From: Spirulina sp. CCY15215
GTDB lineage: Bacteria > Cyanobacteriota > Cyanobacteriia > Cyanobacteriales > Spirulinaceae
Direction of reading: 5' to 3'
NCBI RefSeq assembly: GCF_016888125.1
Contig: NZ_JACSWA010000378.1
Location: forward strand, 1-34,374
DNA: 34,374 bases
Under the pieces are notes generated by a model. That model did no database searches and was not told the origin of the DNA. It saw only the letters and a list, made by a program, of their open reading frames with translations. This document shows positions 1 to 7,216 of the stretch, in pieces. A program made the position numbers and the translations under genes. Position 1 is the first letter of the stretch, and the number at the start of each line of letters is the position of its first letter.

Positions 1-1
1 G

Positions 2-95
2 CTCCTCAGACAAACGGAGAATACCCGTCACTCTCTCTACGTTATGGGAGAGTGAAGCCCCTCATCTATCCGAAGGATGATGAGCGGGTGTATTC
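2..95. repeat. Cluster of nested inverted repeats (multi-hairpin element) at the 3' end of dndE
   Basis: Several inverted repeats are packed together. CTCC (2-5) pairs with GGAG (16-19). CACTCTC (29-35) pairs with GAGAGTG (48-54). CTCATC plus ATCC (61-71, one bulged T) pairs with GGATGATGAG (75-84) around a three-base loop. An outer arm GAATACCCG (19-27) pairs with CGGGTGTATTC (85-95) with a two-base bulge, so the two inner hairpins could sit in a three-way junction. The dndE stop codon and roughly its last nine codons fall inside the right half. Such subterminal hairpins resemble ends of IS200/IS605-like elements, but the window edge cuts off any view of an element body. A dndE transcription terminator is another possibility; no clear T-run follows. 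Confidence 0.5.
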
Positions 96-476
96 ACATA
101 GGGGAATTGCAATTAAATCCTCAATAGTTTTTAAGCTAGGATTTCCCGCTAGATAACCAATACCGCGATGTAGGTGCAGGCGAAATTGTTCGGTTAAAAT
201 GGTTTTATTCGTTTCCAAACCATCTTGATAACAGCGCTGTTTAAGGGCAATAATTAGAACATCTGAGAGTTCCCCCCCAAAGACTCGCCAAGTTAATTCA
301 ACATTACTATCGGCTGGAATAGGAACAGGAGAAGGTTTACTGGGTTCCGCAAGAGATAAACAAAAAGCCCAACGACAAAGAATATTCCATTGCTCAATTT
401 TGGTATAGCGTTTGAGCTTAGAAAGTTGCTCTTTTGCAGTTTGAGAGAGTCTAAATCGTTCGATGGGAGATTCCAT
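66..476 (-). CDS. dndE: DndE-family DNA sulfur modification protein
   Basis: This 136-residue protein matches DndE (DNA phosphorothioation) across nearly its whole length: the N-terminal block ERFRLSQTAKEQLSKLKR, then EQWNILCRWAFCLSLAEP, DSNVELTWRVFGGE and QFRLHLHRGIGYLAG are family hallmarks. DndE binds DNA (nicked DNA in structural work) and acts with DndC/DndD when sulfur replaces a non-bridging phosphate oxygen. The last residues (EYTRSSSFG) do not look like family sequence and are encoded by the adjacent hairpin element, so the true tail may have been replaced. It starts 10 bases after the crr6 stop, in the same direction. dndB, dndC and dndD are not in the window and would have to lie beyond coordinate 1 or elsewhere. 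Family assignment is strong; activity without partners is unknown. Confidence 0.88.
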   Translation of the reverse strand: MESPIERFRLSQTAKEQLSKLKRYTKIEQWNILCRWAFCLSLAEPSKPSPVPIPADSNVELTWRVFGGELSDVLIIALKQRCYQDGLETNKTILTEQFRLHLHRGIGYLAGNPSLKTIEDLIAIPLCEYTRSSSFG

Positions 477-486
477 ATTTTAATGA

Positions 487-966
487 TTAATTATTCTTAA
501 ACAGGTCAAAGAAACTATCATCAAGATTGTAACCGACAGTCATCCACATAGATTTTAATTTTTCTTGGGCAGGAATGCCGCGATCGCGCAACCAATCAGA
601 AATAATAAAGGTTTTTTGCGCGATCGCAATTTCTAAGGCTTCGGGGTTATATTGTATGCCATCAGTACGATGGAACTGATGGGGAACGAGCATAGCAATA
701 TAGCGAGGGAGTTCGCTTTTCCAATCTAACAGAAAAGGCAGCCAAGGATAGCGAGTATCCAAGCGTAAAAACCACAAGCGAATTTCAGGAATTTCCGACA
801 ATTCTCGGGGATCGGTTTCTTCCCTGGGATAGTCGATCTCAAAAGTAATTAATGATTCTGGGAAAGATGTTTTGATATCTAACAAGGTTTTTTCAACGAT
901 CGCACTTGCAGGGGAGAGATCGAGTTTGTGAAGGCGATCGACATCTAATTTGATTTGATGATTCAT
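487..966 (-). CDS. CRR6-like protein (NdhI maturation factor, DUF1817)
   Basis: The 159-residue protein resembles cyanobacterial and plant Chlororespiratory Reduction 6 (DUF1817). Recognisable segments are LHKLDLSP near the start, the IRLWFLRLDTRYPWLPFLLDW block, IAMLVPHQFHRTDGIQYNPE, and the C-terminal LDDSFFDLF. In chloroplasts CRR6 is needed for assembly of the NdhI subunit into the NDH-1 complex; a similar role in cyanobacterial NDH-1 assembly follows from the family, not from this sequence. It is soluble with no signal peptide. Its ATG overlaps the stop of the upstream 80-residue gene (ATGA), so the two are probably translationally coupled, and dndE follows after 10 bases. Why a photosynthetic-complex factor sits beside a DNA-modification gene is not explained by the sequence. 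Confidence 0.75.
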   Translation of the reverse strand: MNHQIKLDVDRLHKLDLSPASAIVEKTLLDIKTSFPESLITFEIDYPREETDPRELSEIPEIRLWFLRLDTRYPWLPFLLDWKSELPRYIAMLVPHQFHRTDGIQYNPEALEIAIAQKTFIISDWLRDRGIPAQEKLKSMWMTVGYNLDDSFFDLFKNN

Positions 967-1205
967 GTTTCCTCTTCTAGTTTTTCAAAGACAACCCCAT
1001 CAATTATTTCATAACCCCACCGCGAATTGCGAGATGCAAGGTGTTTTGCTGCATCAATTTCTCCCAAACGACAGAGTTCCGTTAATTGTGTATATCCTCT
1101 TTGCTTTTCCTGCTCTAAATTTGCTTGTATTTGTTGTTTTCGTTCTGCGGGGGAGAGTTTGGGGGGATTTGATTGGGTAAAATTAATCTGGAATAGTTTT
1201 TTCAT
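963..1205 (-). CDS. Small hypothetical protein with a C-terminal WGYxIxDG tail
   Basis: I do not recognise a named family. The 80-residue, charged, soluble protein has a glutamine/lysine-rich helical middle (SPAERKQQIQANLEQEKQRG) and ends with RWGYEIIDGVVFEKLEEET. The tail resembles the end of the gene just upstream (EWGYKIVDGKIVDVYPF), suggesting a shared short C-terminal module. A good ribosome-binding site (AAGGAG) lies a few bases before the ATG, 12 bases after the upstream stop, and its own stop overlaps the crr6 start. Its spacing argues that it is a real gene and part of the same transcript. An opposite-strand ORF here is a shadow. Confidence 0.6.
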   Translation of the reverse strand: MKKLFQINFTQSNPPKLSPAERKQQIQANLEQEKQRGYTQLTELCRLGEIDAAKHLASRNSRWGYEIIDGVVFEKLEEET

Positions 1206-1217
1206 TTTTTGACTCCT

Positions 1218-2366
1218 TTAAAAAGGATAAACATCAACTATTTTTCCGTCAACTATTTTATAGCCCCATTCGGGATGTATGGCAATTTGCCGACCAATAA
1301 AAGTTCGACCGATAGGGGTATTATAGGCTTTTTGGAGAATCGGTAATGAGGGAGAATGGGGTTCTTTTTTAGATGCTTCTGTAGGTTGAAGGGAGTCTGT
1401 TTCACGGGAGGATGCTTTCAAGGTATGGCGATCGCGAATCGATAATAGTTTTTCCACAACTTGTTGCTTATTCACTCCATCTTTGACACTAAAAGAGGGA
1501 GGGAGATAGGGAGTTTGCACTCCTGATTTTTGAGCCTTTATTGCTTCATCCGCAAAGCGATCGCTTTTTCTTAAGAAACCTTCCCACCAACTTTTAGCGC
1601 GATCGATGTCTCTAAGTTCGCGATTTGCTCTTGCAGTAGCAGCATCAATAGGTTCTCCTTTATGAATATAATACTGTATTATTTCTTCAATGAATGCCGG
1701 ATAAGGAACACCAGGTTTAATTTCCCATTCTTGTTGTATTTTTTGACTCGATCCTAAAGGTTTTCCGGCGATAAATTCGTCCCAAAAGGGAGAGATGATT
1801 CCTTTTGTCATTCCATCAACAATTTTGAAAACATAGGCCATGGGATTATCTAAGCCTTGAATCTTACAATATTCTAATAACGCTTTTTGAAAGTCTTCAA
1901 ATTGTTCCTGGGAATGCCAAGGACCTCGAAGAATTTTTCTGTTGACCGGAAAAAAACGATCTCTCGATTTGTTTTCCAAAGCAGGATTAGCCAGACTTTC
2001 ATCATTACGAGAATGGGTTGCTATTGTTGGTTCTGAAAAAATAAACTTTGCAAATATTTCTAATTTATCCGAAAATTGCTGTATATCCAAAGATAAATTC
2101 AAGGAATTATCGATCATTCTTTCTTTCACTAGGTTTCTAGCTTTTAATTGCTTTCTAGCTGTTCGTTGTTCCTCTAAAGATAGTCCAGTATCGCGTTCAA
2201 TATCTTGATGATTAATACCAATCCATTCCAGAGATTCACTTTTTTCTAATAAATAGCCTAACAATATCCCCGCAGCAATTCCTCCCGCAATTTTCGCTAG
2301 TTTAGGATAGTAAGAACAAGGTTTTCCTAATTTTTCTGTTGCGATTTTTAACTGTTGTCTCGACAT
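1218..2366 (-). CDS. Uncharacterised protein with predicted helix-turn-helix-like N-terminal region and WGYxIxDG tail
   Basis: The 382-residue protein is not confidently recognised. Residues about 10-40 hold a short hydrophobic stretch (IAGGIAAGILLGYLL), followed by a segment with a winged-helix flavour (INHQDIERDTGLSLEEQRTARKQLKARNLV), like replication or phage/plasmid helix-turn-helix proteins where a recognition helix follows TGLS. A middle region contains FEDFQKALLEYCKIQGLDNPMAYVFKIV, which could pack as helices. A polar linker precedes the end, PEWGYKIVDGKIVDVYPF, which matches the tail of the next gene. It is first of four same-strand genes ending with dndE. DNA binding is an inference from the N-terminal pattern only. 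Confidence 0.6.
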   Translation of the reverse strand: MSRQQLKIATEKLGKPCSYYPKLAKIAGGIAAGILLGYLLEKSESLEWIGINHQDIERDTGLSLEEQRTARKQLKARNLVKERMIDNSLNLSLDIQQFSDKLEIFAKFIFSEPTIATHSRNDESLANPALENKSRDRFFPVNRKILRGPWHSQEQFEDFQKALLEYCKIQGLDNPMAYVFKIVDGMTKGIISPFWDEFIAGKPLGSSQKIQQEWEIKPGVPYPAFIEEIIQYYIHKGEPIDAATARANRELRDIDRAKSWWEGFLRKSDRFADEAIKAQKSGVQTPYLPPSFSVKDGVNKQQVVEKLLSIRDRHTLKASSRETDSLQPTEASKKEPHSPSLPILQKAYNTPIGRTFIGRQIAIHPEWGYKIVDGKIVDVYPF

Positions 2367-2572
2367 GAAAAATAAGATATTTGACTCTAATTAAACTTAG
2401 TAATTCTTAAGATAGAGTGCGATCGCCTTCTGCATCTCTCTCTAGGTAGACATTTATACAGATTTTAAGTTAAAGTGGTAACGATTATGAATTAGGGCGA
2501 TCGCTTCAGATAGGCGATCGCTTTGAAAGAGTTAGCTTTCTGCAATACTAGGATATCGGAAAATCAATACCA
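2367..2572. promoter_or_regulatory. Divergent intergenic region between the dndE cluster and furC
   Basis: About 206 bases separate two divergently transcribed units, so promoters for both should lie here. A weak candidate for the rightward gene is TTGAAA (2523-2528), 17 bases, then TACTAG, ending about 25 bases before the ATG; its -10 is poor. Two HIP1-type GGCGATCGC copies flank TTCAGATA near 2500-2521. An A/T-rich stretch AACGATTATGAATTA near 2480 loosely resembles a Fur-family operator, which would fit autoregulation, but I cannot define the site. Confidence 0.3.
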
Positions 2573-3061
2573 ATGACCGAAATCAAGCCCTCAACAAGTC
2601 CTCTTTGTCCAACAGAGCAAAGTCTACTTAAACCCATTTCTTCCCTAGCAGAGGCTTATCATCGCTGTCAAACCTTGGGAATGCGTTTGAGTCGCCAGCG
2701 TAAGTACATCTTAGAGTTATTATGGACTATTGAGGACCATCTTGCAGCACGGGAAATTTACGATCGCCTCAACCAACAAGGCAAGGAAATTGGCTATACT
2801 TCCGTTTATCAAAACCTAGAAGCGCTTTCGAGTCAAGGGATTATTGAATGTGTAGAACGTTGCGATGGGAGACTGTATGGAAATAAAAACGAAATACACA
2901 GTCATGTTAACTGTTTGGATACCCGACAAATTATCGATGTTCAGGTTCAATTACCTCCTGAAATTATTAAACAAATAGAAGCACAAACAGGTGTTAAAAT
3001 TAGTGAATATCGCGTTGATTTTTACGGGTATCGAGGCGATCGCCAAGAACAAGATAAATAA
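2573..3061 (+). CDS. furC: Fur-family transcriptional regulator, FurC/PerR-like
   Basis: The 162-residue protein has a Fur winged-helix domain (about residues 30-110: MRLSRQRKYILELLW, AAREIYDRLNQQGKEIGYTSVYQNLEAL) and a C-terminal dimerisation domain with HSHVNCLDT and KISEYRVDFYGYRG. The TSVYQNLEALSSQGIIECVERCDGRLYGN segment is typical of cyanobacterial FurC/PerR (peroxide-stress) proteins rather than FurA or Zur. Other Fur proteins have a CxxC zinc site where this one reads NCLDT, so that structural zinc site looks incomplete; I believe this is usual for the cyanobacterial FurC group. It would bind DNA as a metal-dependent repressor in the cytoplasm. The gene stands alone, followed after 52 bases by the CRISPR array. 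Exact paralogue naming needs a tree. Confidence 0.78.
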   Translation: MTEIKPSTSPLCPTEQSLLKPISSLAEAYHRCQTLGMRLSRQRKYILELLWTIEDHLAAREIYDRLNQQGKEIGYTSVYQNLEALSSQGIIECVERCDGRLYGNKNEIHSHVNCLDTRQIIDVQVQLPPEIIKQIEAQTGVKISEYRVDFYGYRGDRQEQDK

Positions 3062-3113
3062 ATAAAACCCCTTCGTCAAGAAAAACAAATATTAAGAGCA
3101 AATAACGTACTAG
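3062..3113 (+). promoter_or_regulatory. Putative short CRISPR leader
   Basis: This A/T-rich stretch separates furC from the first repeat. The leader is placed here because the plus-strand repeat leaves a 3' segment ending ATTGTGAC after its stem, similar to the common ATTGAAAC crRNA handle, and because the decayed repeat is at the other end. At 52 bases it is short for a leader, which may therefore extend into furC or be partly lost. No convincing -35/-10 pair is visible. Confidence 0.4.
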
Positions 3114-4523
3114 CTAGAAATCAGTCTCACTGGATGGTGAGCATTGTGACCACCTTCATTGTGGATACATTCTCGGATTCGTACCTAGAAATCAGTCTCA
3201 CCGGATGGTGAGCATTGTGACTCTTAGTATCACAATCTCATCGTGGTTGCAGCTACTAGAAATCAGTCTCACCGGATGGTGAGCATTGTGACTTGTTTTC
3301 CCAGTCAGTAGGGGCGCTACTTCCTACTAGAAATCAGTCTCACCGGATGGTGAGCATTGTGACTCAGGAATATTCGATGGCCAAAAGAACTGGGGTGAGG
3401 CTAGAAATCAGTCTCACCGGATGGTGAGCATTGTGACGTGACTGCCGTTCGTCGCGATCAACTTTAGAAGAGATGCCTAGAAATCAGTCTCACCGGATGG
3501 TGAGCATTGTGACTATCGTTCCCATCTCAAAGATTTGCATCGCTACCTAGAAATCAGTCTCACCGGATGGTGAGCATTGTGACCATAGTGCAAATATCAC
3601 CTATTAGGAGATAATATTTTGCCTAGAAATCAGTCTCACCGGATGGTGAGCATTGTGACCTAAGTTTCGCTAGTCTTTCTTTCGATGCGATACTAGAAAT
3701 CAGTCTCACCGGATGGTGAGCATTGTGACCTATTGGTGTGCGATGGGGGAATCCTGCCCTAAATAGCCTAGAAATCAGTCTCACCGGATGGTGAGCATTG
3801 TGACTCTCAGTCATGTCGAGGGGGCAATCCTTATCATTCTAGAAATCAGTCTCACCGGATGGTGAGCATTGTGACTCGTCAAAAAAGGGGGATTGTATTC
3901 CCCGTCCGCCTAGAAATCAGTCTCACCGGATGGTGAGCATTGTGACGAGTTGGGGACGGGGATCGTTTAACCCTTCCCTCTAGAAATCAGTCTCACCGGA
4001 TGGTGAGCATTGTGACACCAGCGCGGACTCCCTATTGAGTGCGATCGCGAAATTCTAGAAATCAGTCTCACCGGATGGTGAGCATTGTGACCTTTGCAGC
4101 CATTTCTCATTGATAAGCGATATCGATCTAGAAATCAGTCTCACCGGATGGTGAGCATTGTGACTTTCAGCCTTTGGTGTGGTCAGCACTGGCTACGCTC
4201 TAGAAATCAGTCTCACCGGATGGTGAGCATTGTGACATCCATATCCTCCGTATCCATGTCCTCGTCGTGACTAGAAATCAGTCTCACCGGATGGTGAGCA
4301 TTGTGACATCGCGTCGTCTCCACCGGGATTGAAGATCGGGTTCTAGAAATCAGTCTCACCGGATGGTGAGCATTGTGACTTTCTCGAGACCGAAGCAATT
4401 ACCCAATCGGAATCTAGAAATCAGTCTCACCGGATGGTGAGCATTGTGACAGCGTATTTTTCACAAGTGCAAAAGGGCGGTTTTTACTAGAAATCAGTCT
4501 CACCGGATGGTGAGCATTGTGAC
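3114..4523 (+). CRISPR. CRISPR array, 20 repeats of 37 bp and 19 spacers of 33-39 bp
   Basis: Twenty repeats of 37 bases begin at 3114, 3185, 3256, 3327, 3401, 3477, 3547, 3623, 3693, 3768, 3839, 3910, 3980, 4055, 4128, 4200, 4271, 4343, 4414 and 4487. Each starts CTAGAAATCAGT, contains the palindrome CTCACC-GGAT-GGTGAG, and ends CATTGTGAC. Repeats 2-20 look identical; repeat 1 has CTCACT in the left stem arm. Spacers are 33-39 bases, most 33-36, and all appear different from one another. Transcription on the plus strand is preferred: cleavage at the base of the stem would leave an 8-9 base handle ending ATTGTGAC, whereas the opposite strand would leave 12 bases. The type I-G operon lies downstream on the same strand and Csb2 is its likely processing enzyme. 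Confidence 0.97.
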
Positions 4524-4589
4524 CAACCCCCTTTCAAACCCAGATGATATTTAGCTTTCAAGGTTCGGTAGCGGATACCGCCTCATTTG

Positions 4590-4626
4590 AGAGAAATCAG
4601 TGTTACCGGATGGGGAGCATTAATCG
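4590..4626 (+). repeat. Decayed CRISPR repeat beyond the array
   Basis: The run GAGAAATCAG, then TACCGGATGG, GGAGCATT matches the array repeat over most of its length but with several substitutions in both stem arms and a lost 3' handle. It lies 66 bases after the last intact repeat, about two spacer lengths or one spacer plus another eroded repeat. Degeneration at this side marks it as the trailer (old) end. Confidence 0.7.
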
Positions 4627-4805
4627 CCAAAACCCTTATCCCGTAAAGCCCGGATACCGCCAAACCCAGACTATCTCCTCAAACCCTTGCCATCTCTATA
4701 ATCCAGCGATTTTTTCTGCCTTACAGATTTTGAGACCCCCCGGTATCCGCAAAAAGCTAAAATAATCGCAATAATATGGATGGATAGGGCGATCGCGCAA
4801 AACCT

Positions 4806-4834
4806 TTGTTATTTTAACAATTGTAAATTATATT
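4806..4834 (+). promoter_or_regulatory. Candidate promoter of the cas operon
   Basis: TTGTTA (4806-4811) and TATATT (4829-4834) are separated by exactly 17 bases, in a strongly A/T-rich stretch, giving a predicted start near 4841 and an untranslated leader of about 50 bases before the cas3 ATG. This is pattern recognition of a sigma-70-type promoter, not a measured start. Confidence 0.45.
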
Positions 4835-4891
4835 TGTATTATTAAAACCAAAGCATTTATAGAGTAAAAATGCAACAGCACGAAAAAAATA

Positions 4892-7216
4892 ATGATCGAG
4901 TTTGAGGATTATTACCGATCGCTATATGGCTTTACTCCCTATCCCTATCAAATCCGCTTTGCCGAAAAACTTCTGCTGGATATCCCGCCAAACTGCATTG
5001 GCGTGCCAACTGGAAGCGGTAAAGAATCCACCGCGATCGCAGGTTTTATCTGGCAGTGGCTTAAAGCACGACGGTGGCGGCGTTTAGCCTACAACTTGCC
5101 CGCTCGAGCGCTGACAGAACAGGTAGAATCCAACACCAAAGAAGCATTGCAGCAAGCGGAACTATTAGTAGACGAAACAAATCTCCCCAACCCGAACAAA
5201 TTTGCCGTTCGCGTTCTCAAAGGCGGTGCAGTCGCCCGCGATTGGGTTGAATATCCAGAACAACCCTACATCCTCATCGGTACGCAAGATCAATTTCTCA
5301 GTCGCTCATTGAATCGGGGTTATGCCATGTCTCCTTATCAGTGGTCGATCGATTTCGGATTATTGAGCCAAGACACGCTTTGGATTTTCGACGAAACGCA
5401 ACTGATGGGGGCAGGTTTTAAAACAAGTATTCAATTGCAAGGATTGCGAGATCGCTTTCCCTCATTCCATTCAACCCACAGCATTTGGCTATCGGCAACC
5501 CTAGACGACTCCAAACTTGAGGAGATTGCTGATTATTCTCGCCAGATCGACAAAATCGAACTAAACGAAAGAGATCGCCAACATCCAATCTTGAAAAAAC
5601 GCATCGAGGCGCGGAAGAAACTGCAACAGTGGGCAACCGAAGAGAAAGACCCTTGGCCAGCCTTGGCGTTGAAAGCAGTAGAAACCCATCGGGAAGTTGG
5701 TGGCAAAGTTCTCATTATTGTCAATCAAGTCAAACGCGCCCAAGCGATCGCAACGTACCTCCGCAAAATGGGGGAAAAATATTTACTCGTCCACTCGCGA
5801 TTCCGAGAAGGCGATCGCCCTGTCTTGGATGAATTAAAAGCGTTCGATGGCATCATTATCGCAACCCAAACTATCGAAGCGGGAGTGGATCTAGATGCGA
5901 TCGTCGCATTCTCAGAACTCTGTCCGTGGTGGAGTTTCGTCCAGAGAGTCGGACGCTGCAACCGCCGAGGCGAAAATAACGAAGCGGCGATCGTCTATTG
6001 GATTGACGTTAGCGATGGGAACGCACTCCCCTACGAGGCGATCGAATTGCAACAATGCCGCGAAATTCTACAAAATACAGATGAAATCGGCATCAAAGCG
6101 GTCAAAGAACTGCAAGAGCGTTACAACATTCGACCGCAACCAGAATTTACACCCATTCCCAAAGAAAAAGACCTGCTCGAATTATTCCATACCGACGAAG
6201 ACTTGCAAGGCAGTCGCACGGATGTCAGTATTTTCGTCAGAGGACTGAAAGAAGAAGACATTTTTATCGGCTGGCGCGACTTTGAAGATAAACCAAATCC
6301 AGAACGAGGCAAATTGCGCCGCGAGGAACTGTGCCGCGTTCGCATCGGAACGGCTCGTGACTTTTTGAAGGGAAAGACAAGTTTTATTTGGAATTGGACC
6401 AAAGCCTGTTACGACCGTTATTTCTACCTCGTTCCTGGCATGATAGTACTACTCCCCCGCTCGGCAGGAGGATACTCGAAAGAAATCGGTTTTAGCGGAG
6501 ATGCCAAAGATAAACCCAATGATTTACAATTGGACGCGATCGCCCACGATTCCCGCAATGAAGATAACAGCAGCCATTCCCAACAATGGGTTAAAAATTG
6601 GGTAACGCTCTACCAGCATTCCATCGATACAGCCAAGCAATGTCAGGAGTTATCAGCGTTATTACCCGAACCCCTCCGCGACGAATTCGTTCGCGCTGGA
6701 GGCTGGCACGACTACGGCAAAGCTCACCCCGACTGGAAATGTGCGGCAGGTGCGGAAACGACAGAAATTTATGCAAAAATCGCTCGCTGGCGGGGAACGA
6801 ACCCCGATCGCCCCGGTATTCGACACGAATTGGCTTCAATGCTGGCGGCTCGCCATCGCGGTGAATCACCCCTAACCCAGTACCTCATCCTTTGCCATCA
6901 CGGTAAAATTCGCACTTGCATCGAACCGTGGCCAGGGGAGTCTGAAGATTTAGTCAAGGGCATTCGCGATGGGGATAAAGTCGAAGAAGTTCAATTATGC
7001 GATGAGTTGGGAACGATCCCGCCTCAAACCCTGAAGCTCAAAGAAATGGCTTACTGGTCGGGGAACTGGGGAGATGACGTTGATGAACTTTTAGAAAAAT
7101 ACGGTCCTTTTAACCTCACTTATTTGGAAGCATTGCTGCGGATAGCCGACTGGCGAGCCAGTGCCGAACCCGGTGCCTTTGCTCCAGACCCTAATGAAAA
7201 AGGAGAGGAAGCATGA
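4892..7216 (+). CDS. cas3: CRISPR-associated helicase/nuclease Cas3, type I-G
   Basis: The 774-residue protein is the target-degrading effector of a type I CRISPR system. SF2 helicase motifs appear in order: Walker A PTGSGKES (about 39-46), motif II FDETQLMG (about 165-172), LSATLD (about 200), motif V ATQTIEAGVDLDA and motif VI QRVGRCNRRGE (about 351-361). The HD nuclease domain is at the C-terminus: GGWHDYGKAHPDW (about 603-615), then HELASMLAARHR and CHHGK (about 667-671). A C-terminal HD is the arrangement seen in type I-G/I-U Cas3 rather than the usual N-terminal HD. It would unwind and cut DNA recruited by Cascade, driven by ATP and a metal ion. It opens the operon; the cas8g start overlaps its stop. 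All key motifs look intact. The ribosome-binding site is weak. Confidence 0.93.
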   Translation: MIEFEDYYRSLYGFTPYPYQIRFAEKLLLDIPPNCIGVPTGSGKESTAIAGFIWQWLKARRWRRLAYNLPARALTEQVESNTKEALQQAELLVDETNLPNPNKFAVRVLKGGAVARDWVEYPEQPYILIGTQDQFLSRSLNRGYAMSPYQWSIDFGLLSQDTLWIFDETQLMGAGFKTSIQLQGLRDRFPSFHSTHSIWLSATLDDSKLEEIADYSRQIDKIELNERDRQHPILKKRIEARKKLQQWATEEKDPWPALALKAVETHREVGGKVLIIVNQVKRAQAIATYLRKMGEKYLLVHSRFREGDRPVLDELKAFDGIIIATQTIEAGVDLDAIVAFSELCPWWSFVQRVGRCNRRGENNEAAIVYWIDVSDGNALPYEAIELQQCREILQNTDEIGIKAVKELQERYNIRPQPEFTPIPKEKDLLELFHTDEDLQGSRTDVSIFVRGLKEEDIFIGWRDFEDKPNPERGKLRREELCRVRIGTARDFLKGKTSFIWNWTKACYDRYFYLVPGMIVLLPRSAGGYSKEIGFSGDAKDKPNDLQLDAIAHDSRNEDNSSHSQQWVKNWVTLYQHSIDTAKQCQELSALLPEPLRDEFVRAGGWHDYGKAHPDWKCAAGAETTEIYAKIARWRGTNPDRPGIRHELASMLAARHRGESPLTQYLILCHHGKIRTCIEPWPGESEDLVKGIRDGDKVEEVQLCDELGTIPPQTLKLKEMAYWSGNWGDDVDELLEKYGPFNLTYLEALLRIADWRASAEPGAFAPDPNEKGEEA

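Larger units (their letters stand above)
4524..4891. other. Non-coding region between CRISPR array and cas3
   Basis: No credible gene is seen in these 368 bases. Besides the decayed repeat and the cas promoter, the 9-mer CGGATACCG occurs at 4572-4580 and 4651-4659 on the plus strand and inverted within CGGTATCCGC at 4741-4750; the first and last copies form a 10-bp inverted pair. AAACCCAGA-type C-rich repeats recur near 4535 and 4662. A 73-residue ORF at 4544-4765 runs through the decayed repeat and is not believed. Confidence 0.6.

Noticed and set aside
19-95. Self-cleaving ribozyme (three-way junction shape)
   Set aside because: The junction lacks the hammerhead core sequences CTGATGA and GAAA on either strand in the needed positions.
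3623-4398. Short minus-strand ORFs repeating HNAHHPVRLIS
   Set aside because: They are translations of CRISPR repeats and spacers.
4544-4765. 73-residue plus-strand ORF between the array and cas3
   Set aside because: It runs through the decayed CRISPR repeat and the CGGATACCG repeats, has no ribosome-binding site and no recognisable protein pattern.
4524-4891. Leader placed on the right, next to cas3
   Set aside because: The decayed repeat lies at this end, and repeat geometry gives a normal 8-9 base handle only for plus-strand transcripts; still, one substitution in the left repeat leaves some doubt.
6121-6402. Many 60-130-residue ORFs antisense or out of frame to the cas genes and kinases
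   Set aside because: They are shadows within long, well-recognised coding regions.
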